Of a stretch of 64,000 nucleotides of DNA, positions 48,428 to 56,744 are shown piece after piece. Numbering within the stretch: position 1 is the first letter of the stretch; each line of letters begins with the position of its first letter. The stretch is from contig QUJA01000001.1 in NCBI GenBank assembly GCA_003480425.1, positions 186,001 through 250,000 on the forward strand, read 5' to 3'. The translations under genes were made by a program, and so were the position numbers. The notes below the pieces were generated by a model, which was given only the letters and a program-made list of their open reading frames with translations, ran no database searches and was not told where the DNA came from. Source of the stretch: Firmicutes bacterium AM31-12AC. GTDB taxonomy: Bacteria > Bacillota > Clostridia > Lachnospirales > Lachnospiraceae.

Positions 48428-50716
48428 TCAATAACCTGCGGTTCGGTACCCCCCCCCACCAGATTTTATGCTTCTGATCGTCTTTTCCAGTACCTTCATC
48501 TCAACCGGTTTTGAAACATGTGCATTCATGCCAGCCGCAAGAGAATGCTGAATGTCTTCTGAAAATGCATTGGCGGTCATGGCAATGATCGGAATCTTCT
48601 TTGCCAGCTCATGGGAACTTCTGCGGATTGCTTTCGTTGCCTCATAACCATTCATAACAGGCATCTGTATGTCCATCAGGATCATGTCATAATCACCTGG
48701 AGCAGACTGTTCAAATGCTTTCAAAATCTCTTCGCCATTTTCACAGATGGTACATTCCGCACCTTCAATCTTTAACAGTTCCGTCAGAATCTCTGCGTTC
48801 AGCTCATTATCCTCTGCACACAGGAATCTCATTCCCTGAAGGATATTACCATCCTGCTCATCTGTTTCTTCTTGTGCCGCCAGAGCAACCGTTCTATCCT
48901 CTGCAATTTTCAGATCCATGAGAACCTCAAAACAGCTTCCCTGTCCCAGTTCACTCTCCACGTCAATGGTGCCTCCCATTGCCTCAACCAGGTTCCTGGT
49001 AATAGCCATTCCAAGTCCGGTTCCCTGTATCTTATTAGTCACAGAACTTTCAGCGCGAGTAAACGGATCAAAGATTGTTTTTTTGAAATCTGCCGATATT
49101 CCCAAACCATTATCGCTAACTAAGAAACGGTACTTTGCATAGACAGATGACTTTGTCTCACATTCTTCTACCAGAAGCTGAATTTTTCCACCTTCCTGCG
49201 TATATTTTATGGCATTAGACAGCAGGTTGCTGAAAATCTGCATCAAATGAACCTGATCCCCATTCACCCACTCATGTTGAATATTTTCTTTTATGATTGT
49301 AAAGGTCTGCTGCTTTTCATATATTTGAGAATGAAATATAGTGTCAAGTTCCTGCATAAAATCCAAAATAGAAAAGTCAGAATACTTGAAGACTGTTTTT
49401 CCTGCCTCAATCTTACTCATATCCAAAACATCATTAATAATTCCTAACAGATGCTGTGATGAAATATCTATTTTATCTGCATACTCTATAACTTTTGCTT
49501 TATCACCTGCATCATGTCTGATCAAAGACGTGATACCAATGATTGCATTCATAGGTGTACGAATATCATGTGACATATTAGACAGGAAATCCGTTTTCGC
49601 CTTATTTGCATTTTCAGCTGTCTGCAAAGCCTCTGTTGCAGCGTTCTTTGCCTTTTTCAGTTTTTGATTGACTACTTCCATTTCCTTCATTGTTTGTAAA
49701 TGAAGGTCATTATTTCTTTTTTCATATTCTGCTTTTTGATCTGCAAGACTAAGTCTGGAAATACTGTAGAATAATCCGGCAAAAAGTAAAAGTATAAAAC
49801 CTGCCATAAGTATTGTTGTAAACAACACCGTCTTCTGGTAATCCATCAGCACATTGTCAACAACTCCCTTTTCCACAATGCATACCAAAATGGTGTTGTT
49901 GCTTTCTATCGGGCAATACCCCAGATAATAGGGATTCTGTTTTCCCAAAAGTGCAACTCCGGATTCTCTGTTATCAAACTTCTTTTTGAACAAATCAGCC
50001 TCTTCTTCTGTAATAGCCTGTTCCCCTTTTAAATGTTTTAACAAAGAATAATTACGCTGGTATTTATCACCACTCAGGTTCGTATATGTAATATTTCCGT
50101 CATAATCCAGCATGAACAAATATGCTTTCCCATCATAACCTTTCAGTTTTAACATGGAATCCAGTTTCGAATGATCATACACAGTTCCAATTGCCGTATA
50201 AGTTTCCCCATTGATAGTGTATTCCTGACATGGGATTGCAACCAGATAACCGTCTTTTTTCTCCTGATCATAATCAAGACGCACCAGTTTTCCAATATTG
50301 TATCCATTCTTTAAGTCCAGCAGAAATTTACTTGGCATATCAATCCGCATTTTTGTTCCACCTGCTGATATTGCCTGACCATTTTCCTGAAGGAATATAA
50401 GTGTACTTTCCGATTCTTTTTCCCATGCTTCAAAGAAACTTTTGTTCGTATCCGTTTCAAGAGACAGCTCCCTCTCATGAAGTAAAAATTCCTCAACCAA
50501 CTGCAGCTGGCTGTAGTACCCACTCACCTGAAGATCATAGGTCTGCTGTATCTGTTCAACAACAGCTCTCATACTGCTTTTTCCATTTTCGCTGATATAC
50601 TTACTAGACTTACTTATAAGATACTTTATACAAACTAAGCTTAAAAGAATAATAAGTAGTATAAGCAACAGCCTTGTTATTTTTTTTCTTTTATTTATCG
50701 TTTGTTCTATCTCCAC
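48428..50716 (-). CDS. Membrane hybrid histidine kinase partnered with a binding lipoprotein
   Basis: 762 residues. Membrane helices at about 15-33 and 290-312 enclose a roughly 255-residue extracellular sensor (dCache/PAS-like). Then HisKA (FLSNMSHDIRTPMNAIIGIT), HATPase_c (IFSNLLSNAIKYTQEGG, DNGLGISADF, GTGLGMAITRNL) and receiver (MILMDIQMPVMNGYEATKAI). The ATG lies two bases after the stop of the binding-protein gene, so the pair is one operon under the c-di-GMP riboswitch. The last codons run through a tract of nine G (48449-48457). Confidence 0.92.
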   Translation of the reverse strand: MEIEQTINKRKKITRLLLILLIILLSLVCIKYLISKSSKYISENGKSSMRAVVEQIQQTYDLQVSGYYSQLQLVEEFLLHERELSLETDTNKSFFEAWEKESESTLIFLQENGQAISAGGTKMRIDMPSKFLLDLKNGYNIGKLVRLDYDQEKKDGYLVAIPCQEYTINGETYTAIGTVYDHSKLDSMLKLKGYDGKAYLFMLDYDGNITYTNLSGDKYQRNYSLLKHLKGEQAITEEEADLFKKKFDNRESGVALLGKQNPYYLGYCPIESNNTILVCIVEKGVVDNVLMDYQKTVLFTTILMAGFILLLFAGLFYSISRLSLADQKAEYEKRNNDLHLQTMKEMEVVNQKLKKAKNAATEALQTAENANKAKTDFLSNMSHDIRTPMNAIIGITSLIRHDAGDKAKVIEYADKIDISSQHLLGIINDVLDMSKIEAGKTVFKYSDFSILDFMQELDTIFHSQIYEKQQTFTIIKENIQHEWVNGDQVHLMQIFSNLLSNAIKYTQEGGKIQLLVEECETKSSVYAKYRFLVSDNGLGISADFKKTIFDPFTRAESSVTNKIQGTGLGMAITRNLVEAMGGTIDVESELGQGSCFEVLMDLKIAEDRTVALAAQEETDEQDGNILQGMRFLCAEDNELNAEILTELLKIEGAECTICENGEEILKAFEQSAPGDYDMILMDIQMPVMNGYEATKAIRRSSHELAKKIPIIAMTANAFSEDIQHSLAAGMNAHVSKPVEMKVLEKTIRSIKSGGGGYRTAGY

Positions 50717-50718
50717 TT

Positions 50719-52563
50719 TTACTGTTCAACCTCTATATAGTCTTCCGGTGCTGACGGCTGCTGTCCTTTTGACATTGCTTCGATCCATGCACTTGATAAT
50801 GTTGTATCTTTAAGCTGCTCAATCTCACATTGTGGATTTATTTTTTTCAAAACAGACATTGTGGTGTCTGTAAGAAGAATAGAGTATTCCTTTTCTTTGT
50901 CTATTTTCTTATCATTAACTGTCAAGTCCTTTAATGAAAATCCACTTTCCGCTTGATTGACGATCATTTTCATACCGGATGCAATTGGTAATTCGTATTT
51001 ATTGGTTACATAAAAATTCTCATCAGCATCGTCGAGATAATTTTCCACGAGTTCATAAACCTGTTTACCATTAATTTTTGCAAAATATAATGCTGTATCT
51101 GAACTCTTCGCTGTCATCATGCCAACCCGGCTACTGCTGCATTCTCCTTTGTACATAGAAGAAGTAAAATAATAATATGGTGCCAGAGCCAGCTGTGCAT
51201 CATTTTCTTCTCTGATCGTAGTTAAAATGGAAGATGCTGCATCACGGCCATTTCTATCGTTCAGTGAAATGGAATATTCATTTTCAAAATTCACCGTTGA
51301 TTTTTCTTCTGGATCTTTACGATTCATTACACTGCGCAAAGTATCATAAGCCTGTGTTTCATCCATTTCCCCTGACAGTAATCCGTGAACAGCCTCAAGA
51401 CTTGCATCAAATGATTTTTGAGCGGAATATCGGATATAAACAGCATTATTATTAATTTCCACTTCCAGTCCAGGCACATCCTGCATCATGGTTGGAACAT
51501 CTGTATTCAATGAAATAACACCGCTTCCATCCGCAATCAGCTTTTGCCCCTCTTCTGAAATCATACAATCCAGCACATCCAGTGCAGTATCCAGTTTCTC
51601 CCGGTCTTTTTCTAGGTTTTTGTTAAATGCAATGTTTAAGGATGGAGTCATGTACACATAGGATTCATCCGATGTCTGTGAAAAGTAAGGAATACGGATC
51701 AGCTCCGCATCCATCTGTTTCTGTAGCTGCTGCATAACCGTCGGATGTCCATGAAACATTGCCGATTTTCCCTCGACAAACATCTGGGTTCCTGTATCGA
51801 TGTCAATATTGATATCTTCTTTACTAAAGTGCGAGTCCTTAAGAAACTGACTGGTTTCTGAAAAAATACGTTTCCATAATGTATCATCAAACTTTACTTC
51901 ATCCGCTGCAGTCTCTGCACCGTTTCGCCATTCAATACCATCCAGGCTTGTAAACTCACCGATTGCCGCAGCCTGGATGATTTCATTATTAGACCAGTCT
52001 TCACCAAGATCCATGGAATACGGTTTTATGCCATTATCATAAAACTGCTGACAGGCCTGTACATATTCCTCATAATTTTTTGGAATCTTAATTCCATACT
52101 GATCAAACAGTGTTTTGTTGGCAATGATCGTCTGCGGAATACCACAGATTGGCAGCCACTGGATTTCATCCTCCGCATTCTTATAATATTGCACCGCATA
52201 GGAATAATACTTAGAAACAACATCATAAGAAGCAAAATCCATAAGATAAGGCTGTAAGTCCTGTGCATCTGTTCCAGAAAATCGACGTACTGTTATGATA
52301 TCCGGTAATTCATCATGTTCTTTAAAATAACTGTATAAATCGGTATCATTGTTACCAATAATAAATTCAATATCCTGATCAGGAAACTGTTCATGGATAT
52401 AGGGTGCAATATTTTTCATCAAACGATTTTCCCACAGATAAACTGTAAGATGATCATCGTTTTTAGATACTTCTTTCTTTGACTGTCCACATCCAGACAA
52501 GACAGCAGTTGCTACAAGTACACCTGACACCACTGCAATCAAACAACGTTTTGCCTTTTTCAT
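50719..52563 (-). CDS. Lipoprotein: solute-binding domain joined to a 5'-nucleotidase C-terminal-like domain
   Basis: 614 residues. Lipobox AVLSGCGQ after a positively charged signal peptide (MKKAKRCLIAVVSGVLVATA). Residues about 35-400 are an extracellular solute-binding protein (family 1 type: LTVYLWENRL, DELPDIITVRRF, MFVEGKSAMFHGHPTVMQQL). Residues about 430-600 resemble the 5'-nucleotidase C-terminal substrate-binding domain (KINGKQVYELVENYL, YELPIASGMKMIV, YSILLTDT). The metallophosphatase half is absent. No transporter permease adjoins; the next gene is a kinase, so it probably presents a ligand to it. Confidence 0.82.
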   Translation of the reverse strand: MKKAKRCLIAVVSGVLVATAVLSGCGQSKKEVSKNDDHLTVYLWENRLMKNIAPYIHEQFPDQDIEFIIGNNDTDLYSYFKEHDELPDIITVRRFSGTDAQDLQPYLMDFASYDVVSKYYSYAVQYYKNAEDEIQWLPICGIPQTIIANKTLFDQYGIKIPKNYEEYVQACQQFYDNGIKPYSMDLGEDWSNNEIIQAAAIGEFTSLDGIEWRNGAETAADEVKFDDTLWKRIFSETSQFLKDSHFSKEDINIDIDTGTQMFVEGKSAMFHGHPTVMQQLQKQMDAELIRIPYFSQTSDESYVYMTPSLNIAFNKNLEKDREKLDTALDVLDCMISEEGQKLIADGSGVISLNTDVPTMMQDVPGLEVEINNNAVYIRYSAQKSFDASLEAVHGLLSGEMDETQAYDTLRSVMNRKDPEEKSTVNFENEYSISLNDRNGRDAASSILTTIREENDAQLALAPYYYFTSSMYKGECSSSRVGMMTAKSSDTALYFAKINGKQVYELVENYLDDADENFYVTNKYELPIASGMKMIVNQAESGFSLKDLTVNDKKIDKEKEYSILLTDTTMSVLKKINPQCEIEQLKDTTLSSAWIEAMSKGQQPSAPEDYIEVEQ

Positions 52564-52627
52564 ACTTTTATTTTCCTCATTCTTTCCTGATAAAATCATT
52601 ATTGTTACGTCTGTGAAATAACACCGT

Positions 52628-52735
52628 AAAAAAGCACCGTCAGACAGACAGTGCACCTCATTTTATGCAGCTGGCTGTCATTTTACAGGCCCTGTAGCTT
52701 TGCGTCCCAGACTTTCGTCTGGTTTGCCGATTTCC
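52628..52735 (-). ncRNA. c-di-GMP-I riboswitch with terminator
   Basis: The minus strand carries the GEMM-I core: GGCAAACC, a GACGAAAGTC hairpin, GGGACGCAAAGC and then ACAGCCAGCTGC (aptamer about 52733-52667). It is followed by a terminator, GCACTGTC.../GACGGTGC (52654-52634) with TTTTTT. The start codon of the lipoprotein is 65 bases on. Cyclic di-GMP therefore probably decides whether the lipoprotein-kinase operon is read. The direction (on or off switch) cannot be fixed without folding. Confidence 0.92.
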
Positions 52736-52876
52736 TTATTATAGCTTTTAAACTTATGCAAAAAACTGGTTTCATTATACTATAGTTCTCTACTGTACAC
52801 AAGAAAAACATTACCATTTTAACGCCCGAAAACAAAAAAAAGAACAGCCGATACATATGAACTGTCCACTTTTTTT
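52736..52876. other. Promoter region of the riboswitch operon
   Basis: No gene. On the minus strand A+T-rich -10-like TATAGT/TATAAT stretches lie just before the aptamer (52738-52790), consistent with the operon promoter, but no single -35/-10 pair stands out. Confidence 0.4.
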
Positions 52877-52980
52877 AATAATATTCTCGTTCTTCCCACC
52901 AGTCGTTCACTTAACATCGGATTCCAATATAAATCACATTCTCAGGCAGTAACAGTACAATAAGATTTATCGGATATTTC
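52877..52980 (-). pseudogene. Degenerate copy of the small membrane protein at 56745
   Basis: About 105 bases, clearly related to 56745-56850: reads PINLIVLLLPENVIYIGIRC, a stop, then VNDWWEEREYY. The intact copy has MNLILLLLLVHVVYIGIRSY and VKDWREERGYY. The rest of the gene is absent. The two copies bracket the SirTM-macrodomain region. Confidence 0.8.
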
Positions 52981-52989
52981 AACAGACGC

Positions 52990-53766
52990 TTATAACAATC
53001 CACTGTATATTTTTAAATCTTCATCCTTAAACACATTAAAGATTACCTTTTTTATTCTGCTGTCTTTGTTAAGATACTGCTTTACAGTATTCGTTGCAAT
53101 CTCGGCAGCTCGTTGCTGTGGAAAGCGGAATACACCTGTAGACAAACAACAGAATGCAATAGATTCCACACCCGTATCAGCTGCAAGCTTTAGGCACTCT
53201 GTGTAGCAGCTTGCCAACAGGTCTTCATCTTCTTTTGTGACTTTCCATTGTATAATAGGTCCTACCGTATGAAGAATATATTTTGTCGGAAGATTGTATC
53301 CCGATGTTATCTTTGCTTTGCCGGTCTCTTCTTCATGCCCCTGCTTTGCCATAATTTCATGCATTTTCAGACGAAGTTCCATTCCAGCATAAGTATGAAT
53401 AAAGTTATCAATACAGGCATGCATCGGCGAAAAACAACCAAGCATCTGTGAGTTACACGCATTCACGATCGCATCACATTTCAAAGTGGTAATATCCCCC
53501 TGCCAGATATATAATCTCGAATCAGATTTTACAGGTGCAAGCGTGTCAACATCTGTGATTCCACGCTCTATATTTCTTTCTGTAAGATACTCATCCTGTA
53601 TTTTCAAAAAATCATTACTGATTGGTCTTGGCGGTCTGACATTCATAAGTGAGCGGATCAGATTTTCCTGCCCCTGCTTATCCGTAGGAATGTTCTGTCT
53701 GCCAAACGGTATTTCTTCTTTTAAAAGATACTGAATTAGATATTCTCTTCGCTCATCCTGTGTCAT
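52990..53766 (-). CDS. Zinc-dependent macrodomain ADP-ribosyl hydrolase
   Basis: 258 residues. An N-terminal helical part of about 75 residues precedes a macrodomain (about 85-255): WQGDITTLKCDAIVNACNSQ, GYNLPTKYILHTVGPI and CLSTGVFRFPQQRAAEIA. GCFSPMHACIDNFIH contains the Cys and His ligands of the zinc-type macrodomains that reverse SirTM ADP-ribosylation in Staphylococcus and Streptococcus. It overlaps the SirTM stop by four bases. Confidence 0.93.
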   Translation of the reverse strand: MTQDERREYLIQYLLKEEIPFGRQNIPTDKQGQENLIRSLMNVRPPRPISNDFLKIQDEYLTERNIERGITDVDTLAPVKSDSRLYIWQGDITTLKCDAIVNACNSQMLGCFSPMHACIDNFIHTYAGMELRLKMHEIMAKQGHEEETGKAKITSGYNLPTKYILHTVGPIIQWKVTKEDEDLLASCYTECLKLAADTGVESIAFCCLSTGVFRFPQQRAAEIATNTVKQYLNKDSRIKKVIFNVFKDEDLKIYSGLL

Positions 53767-54707
53767 AATACCAGCCCCCTTATATCAGTAATTGCCTTTG
53801 CCATATCACCGCCAATACCGATTACACGTTCCCCGAAGCTTTCCGGAACTACCGCTTCATCCATATTCAGGCGTATCAAACTATAAGACGAGTTCTCCCT
53901 CACCATCTTTTCAAAAGGGAAACGTATAATAATCGGCGTATTAAATCCAACTCCAAGTTCCAAAAGAACAACCTTTTTATCTTTATTCTGTTCCAGAAAA
54001 CCCGCATACCTGTCGGCTGCCTCATGCCACGCTTCATCTTCCACAAAATAATTATCACAACGGAGATTCATAGCCATATTGCCGCCACACACCGGACATT
54101 TTGGTACAAGTTCTGATGGAATCAGGCAGTCTCTTCTTGCTTTATCCATTTTACGAAACAGGTCTTTTGCATCGTAAGTCTTTAGATGACAGGCTTTCTG
54201 GCACTGGATTTTCCCATAATCTCCCTGTGTTGCAAATATTCTTTTTTCATCGAATCCCGCTTTATAAAACTGATGATCCACATTGGTTGTAAGTACAAAA
54301 TATTCTTTGTTCTTTACAATATCATAAAGCTCTGTATAAAGCGGCAATGCCGGAGGATCAAAGCGGTTCATCAATGCATGTTTTGACCAGTATCCCCACT
54401 TTGCCTCCTCAGACGGATATGGATAAAATCCGGCTGCATACATATCTGTCATGTAGTACTCACCGTATTTTTTTATAAATTCTTCAAAATTGTCTGTAAA
54501 CCTTTTACCACCATATTGGATTCCCGCAGCTGTCGATGCCCCGGCTCCTGCCCCGATTATAACACAGTCTGTATTTCTTATATTCTTTGCTGCCCTGTCA
54601 ATCTGGTCTTCATATGCATCCTTTTGGAATACATAATCCCTTGCCGGAGTACTACATAAAAAGTTTCTCCAGTCAGCATGCCCTTTTCTGATTTTCTTAA
54701 AAATCAT
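53763..54707 (-). CDS. SirTM-class sirtuin (macrodomain-linked ADP-ribosyltransferase)
   Basis: 314 residues with a sirtuin core: VIIGAGAGASTAAGI (NAD loop), LTTNVDHQF, and a Gln in IFATQGDYG where deacetylase sirtuins have the catalytic His. Zinc-binding CQKAC and CPVCGGN are present. The His-to-Gln change is known for SirTM, which modifies a lipoylated GcvH-like protein. No GcvH-L or lipoate ligase gene is seen here; the operon instead has a PNPOx-ferredoxin gene. NAD-dependent, cytosolic. Confidence 0.92.
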   Translation of the reverse strand: MIFKKIRKGHADWRNFLCSTPARDYVFQKDAYEDQIDRAAKNIRNTDCVIIGAGAGASTAAGIQYGGKRFTDNFEEFIKKYGEYYMTDMYAAGFYPYPSEEAKWGYWSKHALMNRFDPPALPLYTELYDIVKNKEYFVLTTNVDHQFYKAGFDEKRIFATQGDYGKIQCQKACHLKTYDAKDLFRKMDKARRDCLIPSELVPKCPVCGGNMAMNLRCDNYFVEDEAWHEAADRYAGFLEQNKDKKVVLLELGVGFNTPIIIRFPFEKMVRENSSYSLIRLNMDEAVVPESFGERVIGIGGDMAKAITDIRGLVL

Positions 54708-55318
54708 AATGAACCTCTTTTCTCAATACACTGCTTCGGACAAATTTCTGCACATCTTCCGCAATGCAGACAATGATTCTGGTTGATAGTAACCGGAACT
54801 GAAGATATATCAATGCATTTTTGCGGACATACAGAGTAACACAGTTTGCATCCAATACATTCTTTTCCAATAAAATACCCTGTCTGAACTGCCTCGGTTT
54901 TTCCAATTGTTATAGTATCCCTCACAATATTTGATGGATTGCTGATATCAAAATACTCTCCCTGTGCCTCATACAGCCGAAACACTTCGATTGCATCTTT
55001 CGTATCTCCCGGATAGATTTTCTTCATATATGGATTTTTTTCAAACATAATATCAAGATTCTTTTTTCCGATGTTCTTTATTTTTCCACGCAGAGACACC
55101 GCAATTTTGTCTTTTGTTGCGGATATTGCCACATACTGCTGCTCCATTAACTGGTCATAAAATGCTTTTCCCTTTGCTGTAAGGAAATACACACCTTCTT
55201 CATCATAGTACATCATATCTATGATTCTTGTCTGAGGATGTCCATCTGAACCTATCGTTGCAACTGTTGTTGAATGAATTTCATCCACCAGAAGTTTAAG
55301 ATAATCCATTTTTGTCAT
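54704..55318 (-). CDS. PNPOx-like flavoprotein with C-terminal 2x[4Fe-4S] ferredoxin
   Basis: 204 residues. Residues 1-135 have the FMN-binding split-barrel layout (TVATIGSDGHPQTRIIDMMY, YFLTAKGKAFYDQLM). Residues 150-200 hold two CxxCxxCxxxCP clusters (CIGCKLCYSVCP and CLHCGRCAEICP). It likely passes electrons between FMN and low-potential carriers. RBS AAAGGAGAGACTTTGAA. First gene of the operon behind the FMN riboswitch, overlapping sirTM by four bases. Confidence 0.9.
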   Translation of the reverse strand: MTKMDYLKLLVDEIHSTTVATIGSDGHPQTRIIDMMYYDEEGVYFLTAKGKAFYDQLMEQQYVAISATKDKIAVSLRGKIKNIGKKNLDIMFEKNPYMKKIYPGDTKDAIEVFRLYEAQGEYFDISNPSNIVRDTITIGKTEAVQTGYFIGKECIGCKLCYSVCPQKCIDISSVPVTINQNHCLHCGRCAEICPKQCIEKRGSL

Positions 55319-55372
55319 TTCAAAGTCTCTCCTTTCAGTATCGGTGTAAGTTTTTTATATGTCATCATGGCA

Positions 55373-55526
55373 ATTAAAACAGCCCGCAGGACGGGATTCC
55401 CTGCGGGACTTGTTTTATCATATCTTCTCTCATCCGGACTTTACCGTCGGTTATGGAATTGCACCATATCAGCTTTTGCTCGCAGACTATACTGCCGGTC
55501 AGGAATTACACCTTGCCCCGAAGACT
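55373..55526 (-). ncRNA. FMN riboswitch (RFN element) with terminator
   Basis: Minus strand: CTTCGGGGCAAGGTG, AATTCCTGACCGGC, AGTATAGTC, CAATTCCATAACCGACGG, TAAAGTCCGGATGAGAGAAG (aptamer 55523-55424), all RFN landmarks. It is followed by a terminator CCCGCAGG/CCTGCGGG (55410-55383) with a T-rich end. It lies 26 bases after the PNPOx stop and about 55 before the PNPOx-ferredoxin start. High FMN should lower PNPOx-ferredoxin, SirTM and macrodomain expression. Confidence 0.95.
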
Positions 55527-55549
55527 GTAATTTTTTCTGTTAATTATCT

Positions 55550-55945
55550 TTAAAATTCATAAGGTGGATTTCCAGAGAAATCTGCGATTAAACCATGCGG
55601 ATTTTCAAGATAGAATACCTCAAAAATAGGATTATCTGCTGTCTGGTACTGTCCCTTAACGATAGGATTGTTCATGCATCCTTCCTTTACACTCTTGTTG
55701 TCCTCAAATACTGCTTTACCATGAAGGCGAATCCATGCGTATTCAGGGGAAGATACTGATACTTCTACTTCAGGATTTGCTAACATATCCTTGTAAACAT
55801 CCTTTGTGTTGTTAGTACAGAACCAAAGCTTTCCGTCCTGCTCAAAACAGAACATGAATGGACGGCATTTTGCCTTTCCATCTCTTCCGACGGTTGCTAA
55901 ATACTGAACCGGGTTTTTCTGTAAAAATTCTACTACTTTCTGCAT
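55550..55945 (-). CDS. PNPOx-family FMN-binding protein
   Basis: 131 residues, split-barrel flavin reductase/pyridoxamine-oxidase-like fold: YLATVGRDGKAKCRPFMFCF, KLWFCTNNTKDVYKDM, and VSSPEYAWIRLHGKAVFEDN. Resembles small clostridial NimA-like or general-stress proteins. AGGAGG precedes the ATG. Three palindromes of the Rrf2 type (55969-55988, 56017-56037, 56046-56066) lie in its promoter. Confidence 0.88.
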   Translation of the reverse strand: MQKVVEFLQKNPVQYLATVGRDGKAKCRPFMFCFEQDGKLWFCTNNTKDVYKDMLANPEVEVSVSSPEYAWIRLHGKAVFEDNKSVKEGCMNNPIVKGQYQTADNPIFEVFYLENPHGLIADFSGNPPYEF

Positions 55946-55965
55946 TTTAAATTACCTCCTCGATA

Positions 55966-56066
55966 TGTTGTAACAATGATTATTACATCTTGCAGCTATA
56001 CAATATCATCCGTTTAATGTAATATCAATAGTTACATCAAACTTTTTGTAACTTTTTTTGTTACAA
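55966..56066. promoter_or_regulatory. Three Rrf2-type operators before the PNPOx gene
   Basis: Sites of the form (A/T)TGTAA(T/C)-n7-GTTACA(T/A): 56017-56037, 56046-56066 (TTGTAAC, seven T, GTTACAA) and, on the other strand, 55968-55988. The site at 56633-56653 before the rrf2 gene agrees with 56017-56037 at 19 of 21 bases. The common pattern points to binding by the Rrf2 protein encoded next door. Confidence 0.75.
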
Positions 56067-56097
56067 CTCCTTTTGAAGATTTTACATTGATTATGAA

Positions 56098-56147
56098 AAC
56101 GAAAAGGCTCCGGAAATTGTGATGATATAATCACTCATCCGAAGCCT
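56098..56147 (-). terminator. Terminator after the rrf2 gene
   Basis: On the minus strand AGGCTTCGGA and TCCGGAGCCT, with an inner GTGAT/ATCAC, followed by TTTTCGTTTT. Confidence 0.75.
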
Positions 56148-56155
56148 TCTGTAGA

Positions 56156-56590
56156 CTACTCTTCCTCTGTATACACTGCAATATCTTTTTTCACATCAGC
56201 AAGTGTCATTTCTGAAAGTTTTTCCTCCATTGCCTTCTGTACTTCTAACAGTCTCTTATCAAGAACATGGTGAATATTCTTTCCTACCGGACATTTCTGA
56301 TTGGGATTCTCATGAAAATGAAACAGTTCTTCATCTGGTGCACATTCCACTGCTTTATACACATCAAGGAATGTAATCTGCTCCAATGGTCTGGTAATTG
56401 TCACACCGCCTGTCCCTCTTGCAACTTCAATAAGACCAGCAGCCTTTAATTGTTGCAATATTTTACGAACAATCACCGGATTAGTTCCAATGCTTGCTGC
56501 CATAAAATCACTAGTCATCTTCTGATTCGAAAATGTATCTATACAGGCAAACATATGGATTGCCATTGTAAATCTACTTGAAATCTGCAT
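56156..56590 (-). CDS. Rrf2-family transcriptional regulator
   Basis: 144 residues. N-terminal winged helix (SSRFTMAIHMFACID, SDFMAASIGTNPVIVRKILQ, GLIEVARGTGGVTI). One Cys in NQKCPVGKN sits where cluster-binding Rrf2 proteins have three, so it is closer to YwnA-type thiol or ligand sensors. ATG at 56590 after AGAGAGGTG. It probably represses itself (site 56633-56653) and the PNPOx gene. Confidence 0.9.
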   Translation of the reverse strand: MQISSRFTMAIHMFACIDTFSNQKMTSDFMAASIGTNPVIVRKILQQLKAAGLIEVARGTGGVTITRPLEQITFLDVYKAVECAPDEELFHFHENPNQKCPVGKNIHHVLDKRLLEVQKAMEEKLSEMTLADVKKDIAVYTEEE

Positions 56591-56632
56591 TATAAACACC
56601 TCTCTTTGACAGTAATCATATCAAAAAACAGA

Positions 56633-56653
56633 TGTAATTTCAATGGTTACATT
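56633..56653. promoter_or_regulatory. Rrf2-type operator before rrf2
   Basis: ATGTAAT-n7-GTTACAT, 43-63 bases before the start codon; see the matching sites at 55966-56066. Confidence 0.75.
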
Positions 56654-56744
56654 GTTGTTGAAAACTTAATATAAATACAATCAATAGTCTGCTTTAGAAA
56701 AAACAGAAAGATACTTTACAAAATCTTCCTGTTCTCTTTTTGTT

